Assembly (NCBI RefSeq): GCF_001039355.2
Contig: NW_019775568.1
Coordinates: 1 to 64,000 of the forward strand
Reading direction: 5' to 3'
Length of the DNA stretch: 64,000 nucleotides
From: Lingula anatina
Lineage: Eukaryota > Brachiopoda > Lingulata > Lingulida > Lingulidae
The notes under the pieces: model-generated
Told to the model about the DNA's origin: nothing
Seen by the model: only the letters and a program-made list of their open reading frames with translations
Database searches by the model: none
In this document: positions 46,301-58,810 of the stretch, piece by piece
Layout of the letters: every line of letters starts with the position of its first letter
Numbering within the stretch: the first letter of the stretch is position 1
Position numbers and translations under genes: made by a program

Positions 46301-49079
46301 TTATTGAAATATGATAGAAGGTTGTCCGGCTTTTGACATGATGTACACACAAATAACTTGACGTCATACTTACACCGTTAACGGCCATTATGTCGTAATC
46401 ACAACGTCATAAATGACGTCACTTACAGAGTGAGGCGCCGCTGGTGATCCGTCCCTTCCTGGCCAAGATGACGAGGTCGGAGCTGCATGCTGTCATGACG
46501 GGAGGATATGCTACCATAGCTGGGAGTGTGCTGGGGGCTTTCATCGCCTTTGGGGTAAGGAACAATGAGTGAAACTTTTCTGATTTGAGTTTTTTTATTA
46601 TCTGTCGTCTGACAGATTGAAGATAATAGCACCTTTTTAAGGAATAGCCCCTGGTCGCATTGTGTGAAACTTGTGACCCTCAGGGGTTGATAAATGTGCT
46701 TTTTCTTAATCCAAAAAGAATTATGCTTGTAAATCAGGAACCCCAGTGCAATGAGTATGCAACATCGTCATAGTAACAATCAATTGAAAGACATATAAAT
46801 ATAAAGAGATTGTAAATGTCTAGACTAAATACTGCATTGTCTTAACTGGGCTTTTTTCAGAAATCGTTTTAACAACTTTTTATAGGTTCCAGCCAACCAT
46901 TTACTGTCGGCTTCTGTGATGTCGGCACCGGCTGCCCTGGCCATGGCGAAGTTGTTCTACCCCGAGACCAGGGTATCCATCACCACCATGGCTGATATCA
47001 AAAATATAGAGAAAAGGTACGCTACCCGCCAAACCAATGCGTAAAATGTTCGTTTTTACACATTTGGTATAGGTTGTGTACTCTAATTTCTGTAGAACAT
47101 TGTGTATCTTTAACAGATTGTACAAACGGTAAATAGTTGACATTAAAACTTTGTAGATTCATGACATGCTAGGGCGTTGTATTTACAGAATGATTATTTA
47201 AACTGTACGTTCACTGACAGAATCATCGGTCAACCGCGTGCCATGAAAATGTGGAAACTGATCTTAACCCATGACCGAGGCAGCACAATCCTTGTTATGT
47301 ATTGTTGTTTATTTAACACTAAATGTACCACTTTATCTCATACTTAACATGCTTTAATCTTTCCAGTCCCGAGAGGAACGCCCTACAGGCAGCCTCCAAT
47401 GGGGCGTCTAACTCGGTCAAACTGGTGGCTAATATAGCTGTCAACCTGATAGCGTTTCTGGCACTGTTAGACTTTGTTAATGGAACCCTCACCTGGATGG
47501 GGAACAGAGTGGGACTAGAGAAACTGACTGTACAGGTATGTGTGCGTGCGTGCGCGCGTGTGTGTGTGTGCGTGCGTGTGTGTGTCACACTGCAACACGG
47601 ACTTGTGTGAGGCACAGAAGGAGGGTCGATAACCGTGTTTATTCTTATAGCTGGATGGAGAAATTAAATGAATATATGCCATAGATATATTAGTATGAGT
47701 GTGATACTTCGGACTCAGGATATCAAAAACAGTGCTGGAGATTTTTCTTCCTTATAATACTAATAATAATATATTGATAAAATAAAATAAAAAATATATA
47801 TTGATTCCTATGACATATAGGGATCTTTAACCTGTGTTCACACACAATATGTACTTCGTTCTCTCATTTCAGATTATTTGTTCTTACGTTCTCTGGCCAT
47901 TTGCGTTTGTCATGGGGACTGATACAGTAGACTGCCGCAAGGTGGCAGAGTTGATCGGCATCAAGACGCTCGTGAACGAGTTTGCCGCATACGAAGAACT
48001 AGGGGTGTTGATTAATAATAGAAAGGTTTACAACACGTATAATGGAACCGTCATTGAAAACGGTGATGATTTGTTCCTGGAAGGAATCAACAAGACGCTA
48101 ATAGGTGGAGTTCTAATGGTAGTGCAAATGCTTTTTTATATTTATTTTATTTTTTCAATTATTAAAATTACATACATAAAATTATATAAAAAATATTAAA
48201 ATTATTTATTTGTTTATTTATTTTCGTTTCATTAATGCAAATAAACTGGACGCTTTAAATGAAGGGCCAAAAATAAATAAACTAGTGTGCCGTAGAAGAA
48301 ACAGATCATGATAAAAAAGCAATTTTTGCTCCTTGTCTAAACAGTTTGGAAAATGTCCCATCTATCATATTGGCCCTATCAGTCCAAAGAAATAACATAA
48401 CTTTAATAATACCAAAATCTTTACAATTTGCAAGAAATGATTTTAAGGATTTCTCGTTAATTCTTTTTATTGCCAGGAACGTTCAGAGGTTATCTCCACG
48501 TATGCACTGTGCGGGTTTGCAAACTTTAGCTCCATTGGTATAATGCTGGGCGCCTTTGCCGCCATGGCTCCACGCCGGAAGTCCGACTGCGCCAAGGTTG
48601 TCGTAAGGGCAATGATTGCCGGAAACGTGGCCAGTTTTACGACAGCTTGTATAGCAGGTACGTATTGTACAACAATGTATTAACAGAAATACAATTTATT
48701 TATGTAATGTGTTTGATTGATCTGTTGTAAGCACAGCAACTACCGGTAACCTGGCTACTTTTATTCACGGGGATTGGAGTTATTTCCCTTTGGAAATCAT
48801 TGCCTTTTTTGTGCAATCGCGCTTAGTCAAACCCTGTCAGGAAACTCAAAGAGCACTGGAAACGGAAGAGACAGATAATAAAGCCACTTTCTTGTATTCC
48901 CTTTAACTTTACTTAAGGTACCGGTCCCTACGCTTTGCTTTACGTTAAACAACTAGCTTTTAATAAATGCCCGAAAATGATTTAAATCGTGACTAAAATA
49001 TCCACAAAAATGAAACTGTATACTTGTGAACCTATTCTTTGTCTTCCCAGGGCTCTTCTACGAACCTTCTCTCGGATGA
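43301..49079 (+). CDS. Concentrative nucleoside transporter, SLC28/CNT family
   Basis: Twelve exons in phase: 43301-43519, 43867-44005, 44353-44620, 44895-45039, 45308-45496, 45930-46091, 46429-46554, 46886-47016, 47367-47535, 47873-48118, 48477-48657, 49051-49079 (667 residues from the ATG at 43301). An acidic cytosolic N-terminus (exons 1-2) precedes many membrane helices. Strong CNT signatures are [121 protein letters not shown] and [19 protein letters not shown]. The family imports nucleosides across the plasma membrane with sodium (or protons). The vertebrate homologues are CNT1-3; orthology is not resolved. The C-terminus is very short (GLFYEPSLG). Upstream exons at 41552 or 42506 may extend the N-terminus. 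Confidence 0.9.
45066..45125. repeat. CA/CG-rich microsatellite
   Basis: A degenerate CACA and CGCA repeat just inside the intron after the exon ending at 45039. Confidence 0.8.
46359..46421. promoter_or_regulatory. Two perfect TGACGTCA palindromes in a CNT intron
   Basis: The octamer is present at 46359-46366 and 46414-46421, with a further ACGTCAT between them; the second lies just before the exon at 46429. It may be an intronic CRE pair or chance. Confidence 0.3.
47540..47585. repeat. (GT/GC)n microsatellite at a donor
   Basis: Begins within the donor region of the exon ending at 47535. Confidence 0.85.
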
Positions 49080-51285
49080 ACCTCATCCGTCGTTACAGAG
49101 CAAATATGTCTTCAACAAAACAAGAAAGAAGAGCGAACAGCTTAGGATAGATTGACAAAGTCCATTTGATAAATACTTTTGCCATGGAAATATTGTTTTC
49201 TTAAAAAGTGTGACAGGAGAGCAGCTGTTTTATTTTAATCGTTTCACTCACAGATTTTTAACGTTCTGTCCACCAGTACGTGCAATGGCACCAGGACTGA
49301 AAGCAAAAAAATAATTATTTCAGATTCTTGACGTACTCTATTATCAGTTTTTCACCACAATATATATATGTCACCAACGAAAACATAATTCGATAAATAA
49401 ACACAGGGTTTTTTTAATCAAAGAGAACATGAACTGTTTTTCATTTTTAAATTTTATTAAAAGTACATATATATTTCTAAGATATTACTGACACTTTATG
49501 GAGCAGCGATTCATTTGGGGAAATTATTCAGCTTTACTAAAATTTAACATTAACATTGGCATGTCAGCCAATAAATTCAAATTGGGAAAAACAATGAAAA
49601 TCTCAAGTTTTCCCACGATTTTTGGTCGGAGGTAGTCCCAGTAGATATTCTCTCGACTTAGAGTGTTGATTAAGGTTATTTGTCACCATGGTTCTGAGAC
49701 AAAATACGGCATGGCCAGATCCCGTTCACTCTCCACAAGTTCCTAAACACGCATCCGCCACAGAGTGTGATTATGTAACCGGATTGATAAATTCCCTGAC
49801 ACAAAATGTTCGTTTTACGTCACTCTACTATATATGAATGGACTGTGATGACTTTGCAATTAGATTGGATTTTATCAAAGACGTGAAATATTTGTGTATA
49901 ACTCCTTGTTTTAGATTAGACGCATAGAATCTTTTCATACATGATGAAATCGATTAAGTGCCTAAATGGGTCGGAATGACTTGGCCAATAGTTGGAAATA
50001 CTTAGGAAAAGGTTTGTATTGAGATTAAGGAAATTTGTTCTTAATGAGTGTAACAAAAACGATCAATTGTCTAAATGACAGAAATGACTGGCCAAATGAA
50101 GAAACTGCGTCAGTAACGAGACACAAGATTGGAAGAATGCAGCGTAAATCCACTTGCCAAAATAAGAAAATTAATGCCAGGCATTGTTCAAGTTATTTGA
50201 CCAAGTTAACACTTATAACAAAACCACTGTAATGATTGCCAGCCTTTGTTAATAATGTTCGATTTCGTTGACGAGCCGTATCAATATCCGGACCCCCATT
50301 GATCGGAACGTGCAATGAAAATAAAAAGCTAAGTAGCTACTCCATAGCCCCTTTAAATAATTACGAGGGAGTTTACGTTGAATTGATTGACATTTTCTTA
50401 CGATTTTAGTGACCTGATATGTGCAAAAATAATATTTCAGGCGCCAGACATACCTTTGTAGGGTGTCTGAGTTGGGAGGAAAAGAGAACGTTCTGGGAGA
50501 AAAAAAAAAAAAAAAAAAACAAAAGCCAGGCTGATTACCTGACTGACAGACAGAGGGAATGAAGATAGCAGGTGGAGAGCCAAGAGTTTTCTTGTCTGTC
50601 GACTTACACGGTTGGTCGAAACGATTTTTTTCTTCATTGTGAGGCCTACGTCAAGGGTTTTAGGACATTCGCTCTGAGTGAGTAGAACCAAAGAAACAGA
50701 CAGTCAGATAGGCAAAAAGGTAGGCAGACAGATAGAAAGGCAGGAAGAAAGATACACATCGTGGCTGTCAGGGGTAAAACAAAGCAAGCCACAGGTTCAC
50801 TGGACCAAGGTAAGAATCTACAGATACTAGAAGTTGGCCACAAACACGTACTTCAAAGACACATATCACAAAGATAACTCAATTGTAACTAGACGGTGTC
50901 CAGGCTGTGGGCAACCTGATACTACACTGACACCTGACACCTGGTGACAATGACGGGAAGCAGGTTGAATTGATCGTGATTTTCTTTAACGTTCAGCTAA
51001 GGTGCAATATAATAAATGAGAAGAAAAGCGAAGGGTAACATTTTTAAACATAAATTATCTGAATCGGCTGAGGGACTATTTAAAAACAGGAAAAAATATG
51101 TAAACGAATATATAAAAACAAAGATAAGTGAAATAAATCAAGCAGAAAGATTAACATTCTAAAAAAATAACTGACCAAAATGCGTCGAGCCTTAGGGTTT
51201 TGTGATTTGGAGATGAGAGAGGAAAGAGGTATTAAAATGCTTCTTGCTTAGCTTTATTTGTAGTGTTTCAAAGAAAGTTGAATGA

Positions 51286-51326
<41 letters not shown>

Positions 51327-53386
51327 CGCGCGTGCACGTGCGAGAGAGAGAGAGAAAAAACCAATGTAGACATGCAACGAACTAATTTCGATCCAGAAAA
51401 CATTACATATGAATCGATGCGCTGATCTGTATGCATTTGTTTACCTTTTTCGTATACGGGACGATTATTACAATGTATAACCCCTGTATGTGTATTATTA
51501 CAATGTATAACCCCTGTATGTGTATCGAGCCACTGGTGATATTTCGTGATTATCGTCTCACTAAAACCTAAGCAGTATTAACGGTGAGAAGAGTACCTGT
51601 GTTAATAAGAAACGCTACCCGTGCTCTCTGTCTGCCTGTCACTTCGCCTAGCTACCTGCATAGCAACAGTAACAAAACACCTGTACCTGTGTTTTGGTAA
51701 AAGTGAAATTATTGAACGTGTTAAATCTGCCAGCAAATCATGTGATTTATGCTAAGTCATGGAGGGTCGATTTTAACTCCCAACGAAAGCTGATGTATTT
51801 AAAAAAAAAATGCGCACACGTGTGATAAGATATTTCACGGTATATTTCCACTTCAGGGATTAATACCCTAATTTTACTGACAAATCTACTAAATCACAGG
51901 ATAAAATGCGACTTCATATGCAAATAAGATATTGCCAGTGACTTCATGGGATAATAAAGAGAAAGTTCCTATTGCCGGCCCCACGTTTTTTGCTGTCATG
52001 TCAGACAGCGTAACCCAGCAAACACTTATTACGTCATAGCAACGTGCTAGCCACGTGATCCGAACGTGACGTGTTTGTTAGGAAGATAATTGTTTGTGTT
52101 TTTTTTATTGTATGTGATTTGATATGAGTAACCATTGCGCAATTTATGTCAATAATTTTGAAGCGTTATTTACAACGATTTTACAATAATTACATGTGAA
52201 CTTCATCTTCAGTGTTTAAATTATTCTCTCAGCATGCTAGTGAAGATCTAAATAGGTTTCAAAATGGGCGACACAAGTGATATTTCCTCCACGTGGAACA
52301 CCGCAAATATTGCTTGATATAATTTTTGATAAAACCATTTGAAATACCACCGAATGTACTTCGTTTGAAAACTGATGCTTGAACGGACATAATCTCATAA
52401 AAAAACGCGTAATTTCAAATATAGATGAAGGCGTCACGCACGGCGTAAATAAGTATCGATAAAAGCTTAGTAGCAAAATCGGCGTCAATGGCTTCTATTT
52501 ACTTACTAGTATATCAAACAATTTAAGCCCCTATACAGAAAAGACCTATTATCAATAATTGCTTAGTCGAGTTATTACTTCTATCGTTGTTTACCTTTTT
52601 TGTCTTCGAGTTGATTACAATAAGCCTTTGAATTTAGTCAATCATAGTTTACTATAAGTGGTCCGAGTGTATCCGCTTTTTTATGTTATTTTCAAAGGCC
52701 ACAGATTTTATTGTTCCCTTGTGTTTGGACATTTACTTCTCTCTACGTTAAAGCAACTTCTCATCAAGACATAAAAGGGCATCACTTTAAAGTAATTTTA
52801 CTTCACACACTTTTCATGAGAGAGAGAAGGGCGCTTCACGGTCTCTAGGTATTGTTAACATATATTTGAGTAGCTCTCACTTAAAATATATCGATAAATG
52901 AAAAGGAAGCTAGGCAAACCTTTTATACTTTTAATATCTGGCCCTTGCTCATTTACCGTTAATATCAACGCACGTGACAAGAGGTAGATGACCAGCAAAT
53001 GTAAGGCAAAGAGTTTCAGAATCAAGGGCGCAGCATCCTTCAGCATAAGGTACCGTTAAGAAAGAGTCACTTCGACATAACTAGCGTGGTCTAACACCAC
53101 GGGGACACTTGCTGAATGCAATCAGATTATCGGATAACTTGACGCCTTCTGGTATTGAGTAGAATACATAAAATACAGAGTTATTATATTAGTACGCTGG
53201 GAAACAAAAGGAGGATGGTTAGTCTGTCAATCTGATTGCACTCAGCAAGAGTTCCTGCTCCTCTCTAGCTACGTGTAGGTCGGCCTAACTCATTGTGAAC
53301 GACCCCAAAGTCACATGTTCTTCAATTATAGGCAGAGATAGTAGAATACTCGGAGATGGTAGGAGAAACGGTGTGATAATTCCAAA
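49080..53386. other. 4.3-kb intergenic region, no gene seen
   Basis: Contains the CNT 3' UTR, a poly-A tract (about 50499-50519), degenerate GACA/GATA-type repeats (50690-50760), a (GT)n/(GC)n/(GA)n compound microsatellite at 51290-51355, a 31-bp direct repeat x2 around 51468-51527 (TTATTACAATGTATAACCCC), and a family B foldback MITE at 53082-53300. No spliced ORF was found on either strand. Confidence 0.55.
53082..53300. mobile_element. Foldback MITE family B, reverse copy
   Basis: The arms GGGGACACTTGCTGAATGCA and CTGATTGCACTCAGCAAGAG are inverted. Its reverse complement carries TCCTTTTGTTTCCCAGCGTA, matching the interior of the copies at 14681 and 20035. It ends about 85 bp before the channel start codon, so it may form part of that promoter. 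Confidence 0.7.
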
Positions 53387-56300
53387 ATGAATCACGTCGA
53401 GGATAATGACCCGTTCGCTGTCCAGGAGAACGTGAAATACGTGACCTTCACAAGAACCAGTTCCACAGTGCTGGACACGTCGCAGGAGAAACAAAACCAT
53501 GGCAACGGCAAGAATACCGACACAAACGCCAACCTCCCCCTTAGTATATATCTCACGAACTTTGCTAACGAGGTCAGCATTTTAGGACTGAAACAAGCCA
53601 TTAACCCGAAATTCTCTCTGTTCCGACGGTTTATATGGGGTCTCTGCGTCATGGGTGGAATGATCTGCATGTTCTACCATATATACAACCGCTTTGCCAC
53701 GTTTGCTGGGAACCCGGTCTCCGTTAACATTGCCGTACATCACAAGGACTCTCTACAGTTTCCAACGGTGACAATATGCAATAATAACGTATTCAATGCC
53801 AGCTCCCTGTCCGCCAATAACGAGTCTAGCGTGGCTTACATGTACCCGCCCCACCGCCTGACACCAACGCCGTTTGCCAGTAGTGTGAACTGGACAGATT
53901 TCCATATTAGGAATGGATATGAATTCGAGAACATATATGGTGGCGTAAGTGGCTTTTAGTTATTTTTTTCCTCAAAAGCAACTTCAAAATATTTTAATGC
54001 AACCGATAAATTATGGCATCCGTAATATATAATCGTTTAAATTTTCATGGATATAACTCTTAAAAAAGAACCAAAATTCGATCCAAATGAGCACCACGTA
54101 TGCTTTAGAGATATACAAATGAATTTACATGTAAAAAGACATGTTTAAATCTGATTTGTTGGAGCATCATTCTTTTATATATTTTTATTAGACAAATAGA
54201 ATCACAAGAATCTTTTAAAAAGGAATTAAAAACTCATATTTTTAAGACATTTTATTCATGAATCTTAAATTTTACAATTTTAAAGAAACCTTGGATTTTT
54301 TACTTTTAATTACTGTTTATTACAATTAAGTTAGTTTAGCTCTTATTTATATAAAATATATCTTAACCATTTTTATCTATAAACTATCTATAAACTTCTT
54401 TGTATTTTATGTTGTACAGTCTATTGAACATTTTATGGATTTTAGACTTGAAATAAATATATTATTATTATTATTATATCCGAAAGCATCCGATATGTCA
54501 AGCTTATAATGTTTCATGAGAGAAGTTAATATGAAACCAACTGTACTTTTAATCAACGTTCATCTATTAGTTCTGCGCCTGGGGTGCTTCAAGCGGCTCG
54601 GTGTCCTCATGCTCGGCTGCCAACTTTACTCCCGTGGTCACAGAAATGGGGCTTTGCTATCAGTTCAACTGCGGTAGGTAATTCTATTGGCAACAAATGA
54701 TCAGCTTTCTTTTGTCATTCGTTTGGTTTTAGCATCTCAGAAAGTGCGCTTTTATTACTGTTTTTCTCAAATGGAGGACTGTTAGTGTCATTAATTATTT
54801 ATAAAGAATTTTATGACCAAATCACTTTACTATGTTTATATGAAATAGCGGACTATTAGTTTTTGTTCATTCCTTAATTAACTTAATGAAGCTTTACAAC
54901 AGGACATTAATTCGATAAGCTCCAGCGCTAAGCCGCGTTTTAACGATTGGTCTCTAAGCTGCTGGTACCACAGGTAGTAGACGCTTAGTTGCACCTGTGG
55001 ATCCTCACTAAAATTGACCACCTTCCTCGGGGTTACGAGTCCACTATTTAGGGTCGATACTGCAGTGTTTGAGAAACCTTTAATATTCATTTCCATTTCA
55101 AAAATACGTTAAAGAAATGCGTCAATTACGAATTATTTTTTTTTTCTAATCAGGCGATACCAACTTGAAAACGTGGGTAGAGGGGTCATCTAACGGCCTC
55201 ACCCTTCATCTCTGGACCGCCCAAGAGGAGGCGCTGTCGTCGGTATTTACAGCGGGATACACGGTAATGTCGTCTGCTTTTTGTGTAGAATAACTAACAG
55301 TGTCATCGAAAGTTAATGTTAAGCAAGTCATCATTCAATTTTTACTGACTGCTCAAATCGGATTACCAAGTCAAACATCGATTTTGCTGAGAATAGGAGT
55401 GTTTTAAAACAATACATTATAGTGACATCAGGACTTTATTTCTGGTGACATAGGAAAAGAAGTCCCACTCATATTTATGCCCGGATTTAAGTTCCCATTA
55501 GGACTCTAACTCGTAAGGAATAGTGGTTCGTAGGATCTTGGTACCTGGCGGACTGCATTCCGTTTTTGCCGGCACTCCACGTACAGAACAAGTATCAGCT
55601 TCAAACCAAAACTTTCTTACAACATGTTAGTTACATACATTTATGGACATGCAAAATTCCTGTCATGTTCCCTTCACTAGTATCAACTTTTAACCAAAAT
55701 TTAGTAACAACATGTAAGGGTGTATTCCCAGAAATTTAGATCGATCCAGGTATTAAGATTTAGATAGACCTAACTCCCCGGGGGTTCAAGCTAAATTGCA
55801 GTCAGCCGAGTGCGCACCATAGTTAATTACCCTCCTACAGCTTTCAGTAGGAGGGACAGACGCTTAAGCCGGCTAAGCTGACAGTAATCTAGTGAGGCTC
55901 CCCACAGGGATAGCTCGATCTAAAATATATGGAAATGGGCTCTAAGGGCGTATTCCCAGAGCTTTTAGATCTATCTATCTCCGAGGGGAGTCTCACTAGA
56001 TTACTGTCAGATGATCCGGCTTAAATGTCAGTCCCGCCTACTACAAGCTGTAAGGGGGTAATTAACTTTCGTGCCCGCTCGGCTGACAGCTATTTAGCGT
56101 GAACCCCCAGGGAGTTAGGTCGATCTAAAGTAGATAGATCTAATCTCTGGGAATGGGGTCTAAGCTATATACATATATGGACAGGTTAAATGGTTATGCA
56201 TCTTGCCTCTTGTTGTTTTTTCTTTAATGCAGTTTTTATGCCTTTAACGATTTAAACATTGCTACAAGTATCAATTGAATATATTTGATTAATCAATTTA

Positions 56301-57571
56301 ATGTGCATTTCCTTTTTCCCAATATACACCAGGTTCGCGTTCACAACCCTCACGAATTCCCGGAGATCCAGAGTCGCGGGCTCCTCGTGGCCCCCGGAGC
56401 CACTACCCAGATCTCCATTAAACAGGCTCGGGTACGTTACCAAACCATTAGAGTATATAGTTCTGTACAGATGACCCGTTTATGGCGGGAAATGAGGTGG
56501 CAATATCATCGCCATTTTGTTGATGTATTATTATAAGCATATTAGGACAGGATTAACGGTTATTAAAAAACTATATCCTTTTGTACCTGTTCGTCAAGTA
56601 TATATGTAGATGGAAATTATTGATTTGATGAAAATCAATCTAGGAATAAGTATGATGGATTAGGAAACGGGCTATTGGGAAGAAAATGTTTACATATATT
56701 ATTGATAGCAAACCTTTACATCACTTGTAGACTTTGCGTTCTTCTGCTCCATTTAAGGCTCAGAATCTTCCGTCACCTTACGGTAACTGTAGAGATGGCA
56801 GTCTGACGTATTTCAGAGAGTACTCCAAGGTGAACTGCATGGCAGAATGCAAGTAAGTCCGGTACAAAACTAAACGAAGGTATATCCAAAACTTGACGTA
56901 ACAATCGCTGTTGTAAACAGTGCTGGGAAAGCTGGGAAATGTAATCCTTCATAATACTTAAAAGAAATGGCTTTATCGAAAAAGATAAAAAAAAAAAATG
57001 TTTCTGATATGCCAATATTGATTTCATTTTATCTGCATTTATTGAAATCTGTTTGTTCATTCATTTATTTATTCCCATAGTTATTTATTTCAGCCATAAA
57101 AACATAATGCAGAAATGCGGTTGTCGTCTGCACTACTATCCCCCAGTGGCGGGAACGAGGGAATGCTCCCCTTATGACGTCTACACTTGCGTTGGTCAAC
57201 AACTTGTCATCGACTCCGACGAGAAGGCGGCTGCTTTAAACTGCGACTGTTCAGAGCCGTGCAGCGGAGTATCATACCAGCACGGAGTGACGCACAGCCG
57301 GATATCCGACTCCTACGCAAATTACTCCGCGACTATAACTGGCAAGTCACCCGAATACGTGAGATCGAATTATGTCATCTTAAAAGTGTATTACTCTGAT
57401 TTAAGTTACCAGGAAACTATACAAAGTGCTTCGTACCCATTTCTGACACTTCTAGCAGATATAGGTGGCGCCCTTGGGCTCGTCTTGGGCATGACCATGA
57501 TGACTCTGGTGGAGGTGGTCGATTTCTGCTTCCAGCTGTGCTGGCTGCAGTTTTACAAAAGGAAAACTTAA
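53387..57571 (+). CDS. DEG/ENaC family sodium channel subunit
   Basis: Six exons in phase: 53387-53944, 54571-54673, 55154-55263, 56333-56431, 56731-56852, 57094-57571 (489 residues). The cytosolic N-terminus includes FANEVSILGL, which occupies the place of the conserved His-Gly motif. TM1 is about residues 84-105 (FIWGLCVMGGMICMFYHIY). The extracellular domain has FPTVTICNNN, FTPVVTEMGLCYQFNC, CMAECK, QKCGCRLHYYPP and CDCSEPCSGVSYQ with the family's cysteine spacing and several N-glycosylation sequons. TM2 follows LADIGGALGLVLGMTMMTLV, then EVVDF. Trimers of such subunits form amiloride-type Na+ channels gated by protons, peptides or force; the ligand cannot be told here. The Gly-x-Ser selectivity filter reads Gly-Met-Thr. 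The length is near the lower end for the family. Confidence 0.92.
54180..54478 (+). mobile_element. LINE 3' remnant in channel intron 1
   Basis: Encodes ESFKKELKTHIFKTFYS then stop, the usual end of a LINE ORF2. It is followed by a 3' UTR ending GGATTTTAGACTTGAAATAA and an ATT-repeat tail. It shares its 3' end with 31711-31976. Confidence 0.75.
55724..55937. mobile_element. Foldback MITE family A, copy 2 (inverted)
   Basis: Begins ATTCCCAGAAATTTAGATCG and contains CTAACTCCCCGGGGGTTC, TTAATTACCCTCCTAC and CTTAAGCCGG. Its reverse complement matches 55952-56156. Located in intron 3 of the channel gene. Confidence 0.75.
55952..56156. mobile_element. Foldback MITE family A, copy 3
   Basis: 205 bp, starting ATTCCCAGAGCTTTTAGATC and ending TAGATCTAATCTCTGGGAAT, with the interior GGGGGTAATTAACTTTCGTG shared with 560-769. 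It lies directly next to the inverted copy at 55724-55937, in a head-to-head pair. Confidence 0.75.
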
Positions 57572-58810
57572 GTTTTTTTAAGGACAGTGGTGCACACGTG
57601 AGAGATTTTCTTCTTGGACGGAGGTTTTCCGACTCTGGAAAACACAGTCGAAAGTTGAATGTAAACATTATTCAGAAATAAGCGTATAAACATTTTATAT
57701 TGGCTGTAAAAGCACAATATGATGACTTGATTAATCTGTTAAATACCGGTATATCCGTTATTTATCTTCAAACTGAACTGGAAATAATGAATTGTGTCCC
57801 AAAGTGTCGTCTTTATATGAACATATGGTTGCGTTTTGCTTAAGGGTTCTATGTACATGTCCCAGTACGAGTGTATGTATGTCTCACAACGTACGTTTGT
57901 TGTTTTGTGTTTTGTTATTCATATAAATCTCTTGTGTACTCGGACAACTTTTTTTACTTCTTTGCAATTTCACTCCCTATTTATTTCTCGGTGAAATTCA
58001 TGTTGGCTTGTATCAAGACGTCTTTTCTGCATGTACATCTTTCATTTTTATAAAACGCATTATAAAGCACCAGCTTGTTTACGATTTTTCCCCTCTTATC
58101 ATCATTAATATGGCAACACTGGCGCATGTTACGCAAATAGGTCTATAACTTGCATATTTCATTTTTTCACCATCCAAATACGTGCTGTTTTTTCTTTCAA
58201 ACCAAAATCAGATATCTCTTATTATTCAGATTGTACATCCATGACGACATAACAGAATGTGAAAGAACTTTCATGATATATTTTTATTATCCGAAACGAG
58301 GCACGAATCTATCATATGCTGGTTCTGTAATTGGTTGACTTTATTTTGTAGACATGCGTTAAAAGGATTTTTAATATGGCGACCTTAAATTTGTTCTTTG
58401 TATATTTGTACACATTTTTACAACAGGGGTCAAGAAAACATACCTTATATCCTCTACATGTCTTGCAGAGGGAGATTTTAATAAAACTAAAATGGGCGCA
58501 CGGAAGTGATCCAAGCTGGAATTTTGAATGCAATATACAAATATGGGATATGTAAAATATTTTGTATATACAGGATTTTGTATCTCCTTTCAATCAACCT
58601 GGTGTCTGTTATAGCAAAATAAGTTCAATTAAACAAAGATAATCAATAAAAAGCACTGAATCGAATAGCATTTTAATCATCAGTTTTCTCTACAGACAAT
58701 GAATATTGTAAATACAACAGAAAACTGAACATTCATCAAGGGTCTTGATTGACGTTACTCGCAGGCAACCAAGTTCACTTCATAAAACTGCTTTCCGTAA
58801 TCTACCGAAT
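57572..58810. other. Convergent intergenic region
   Basis: The 3' UTRs of the channel (plus) and LPMO (minus) genes. AT-rich with no further ORF of interest. Confidence 0.55.
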
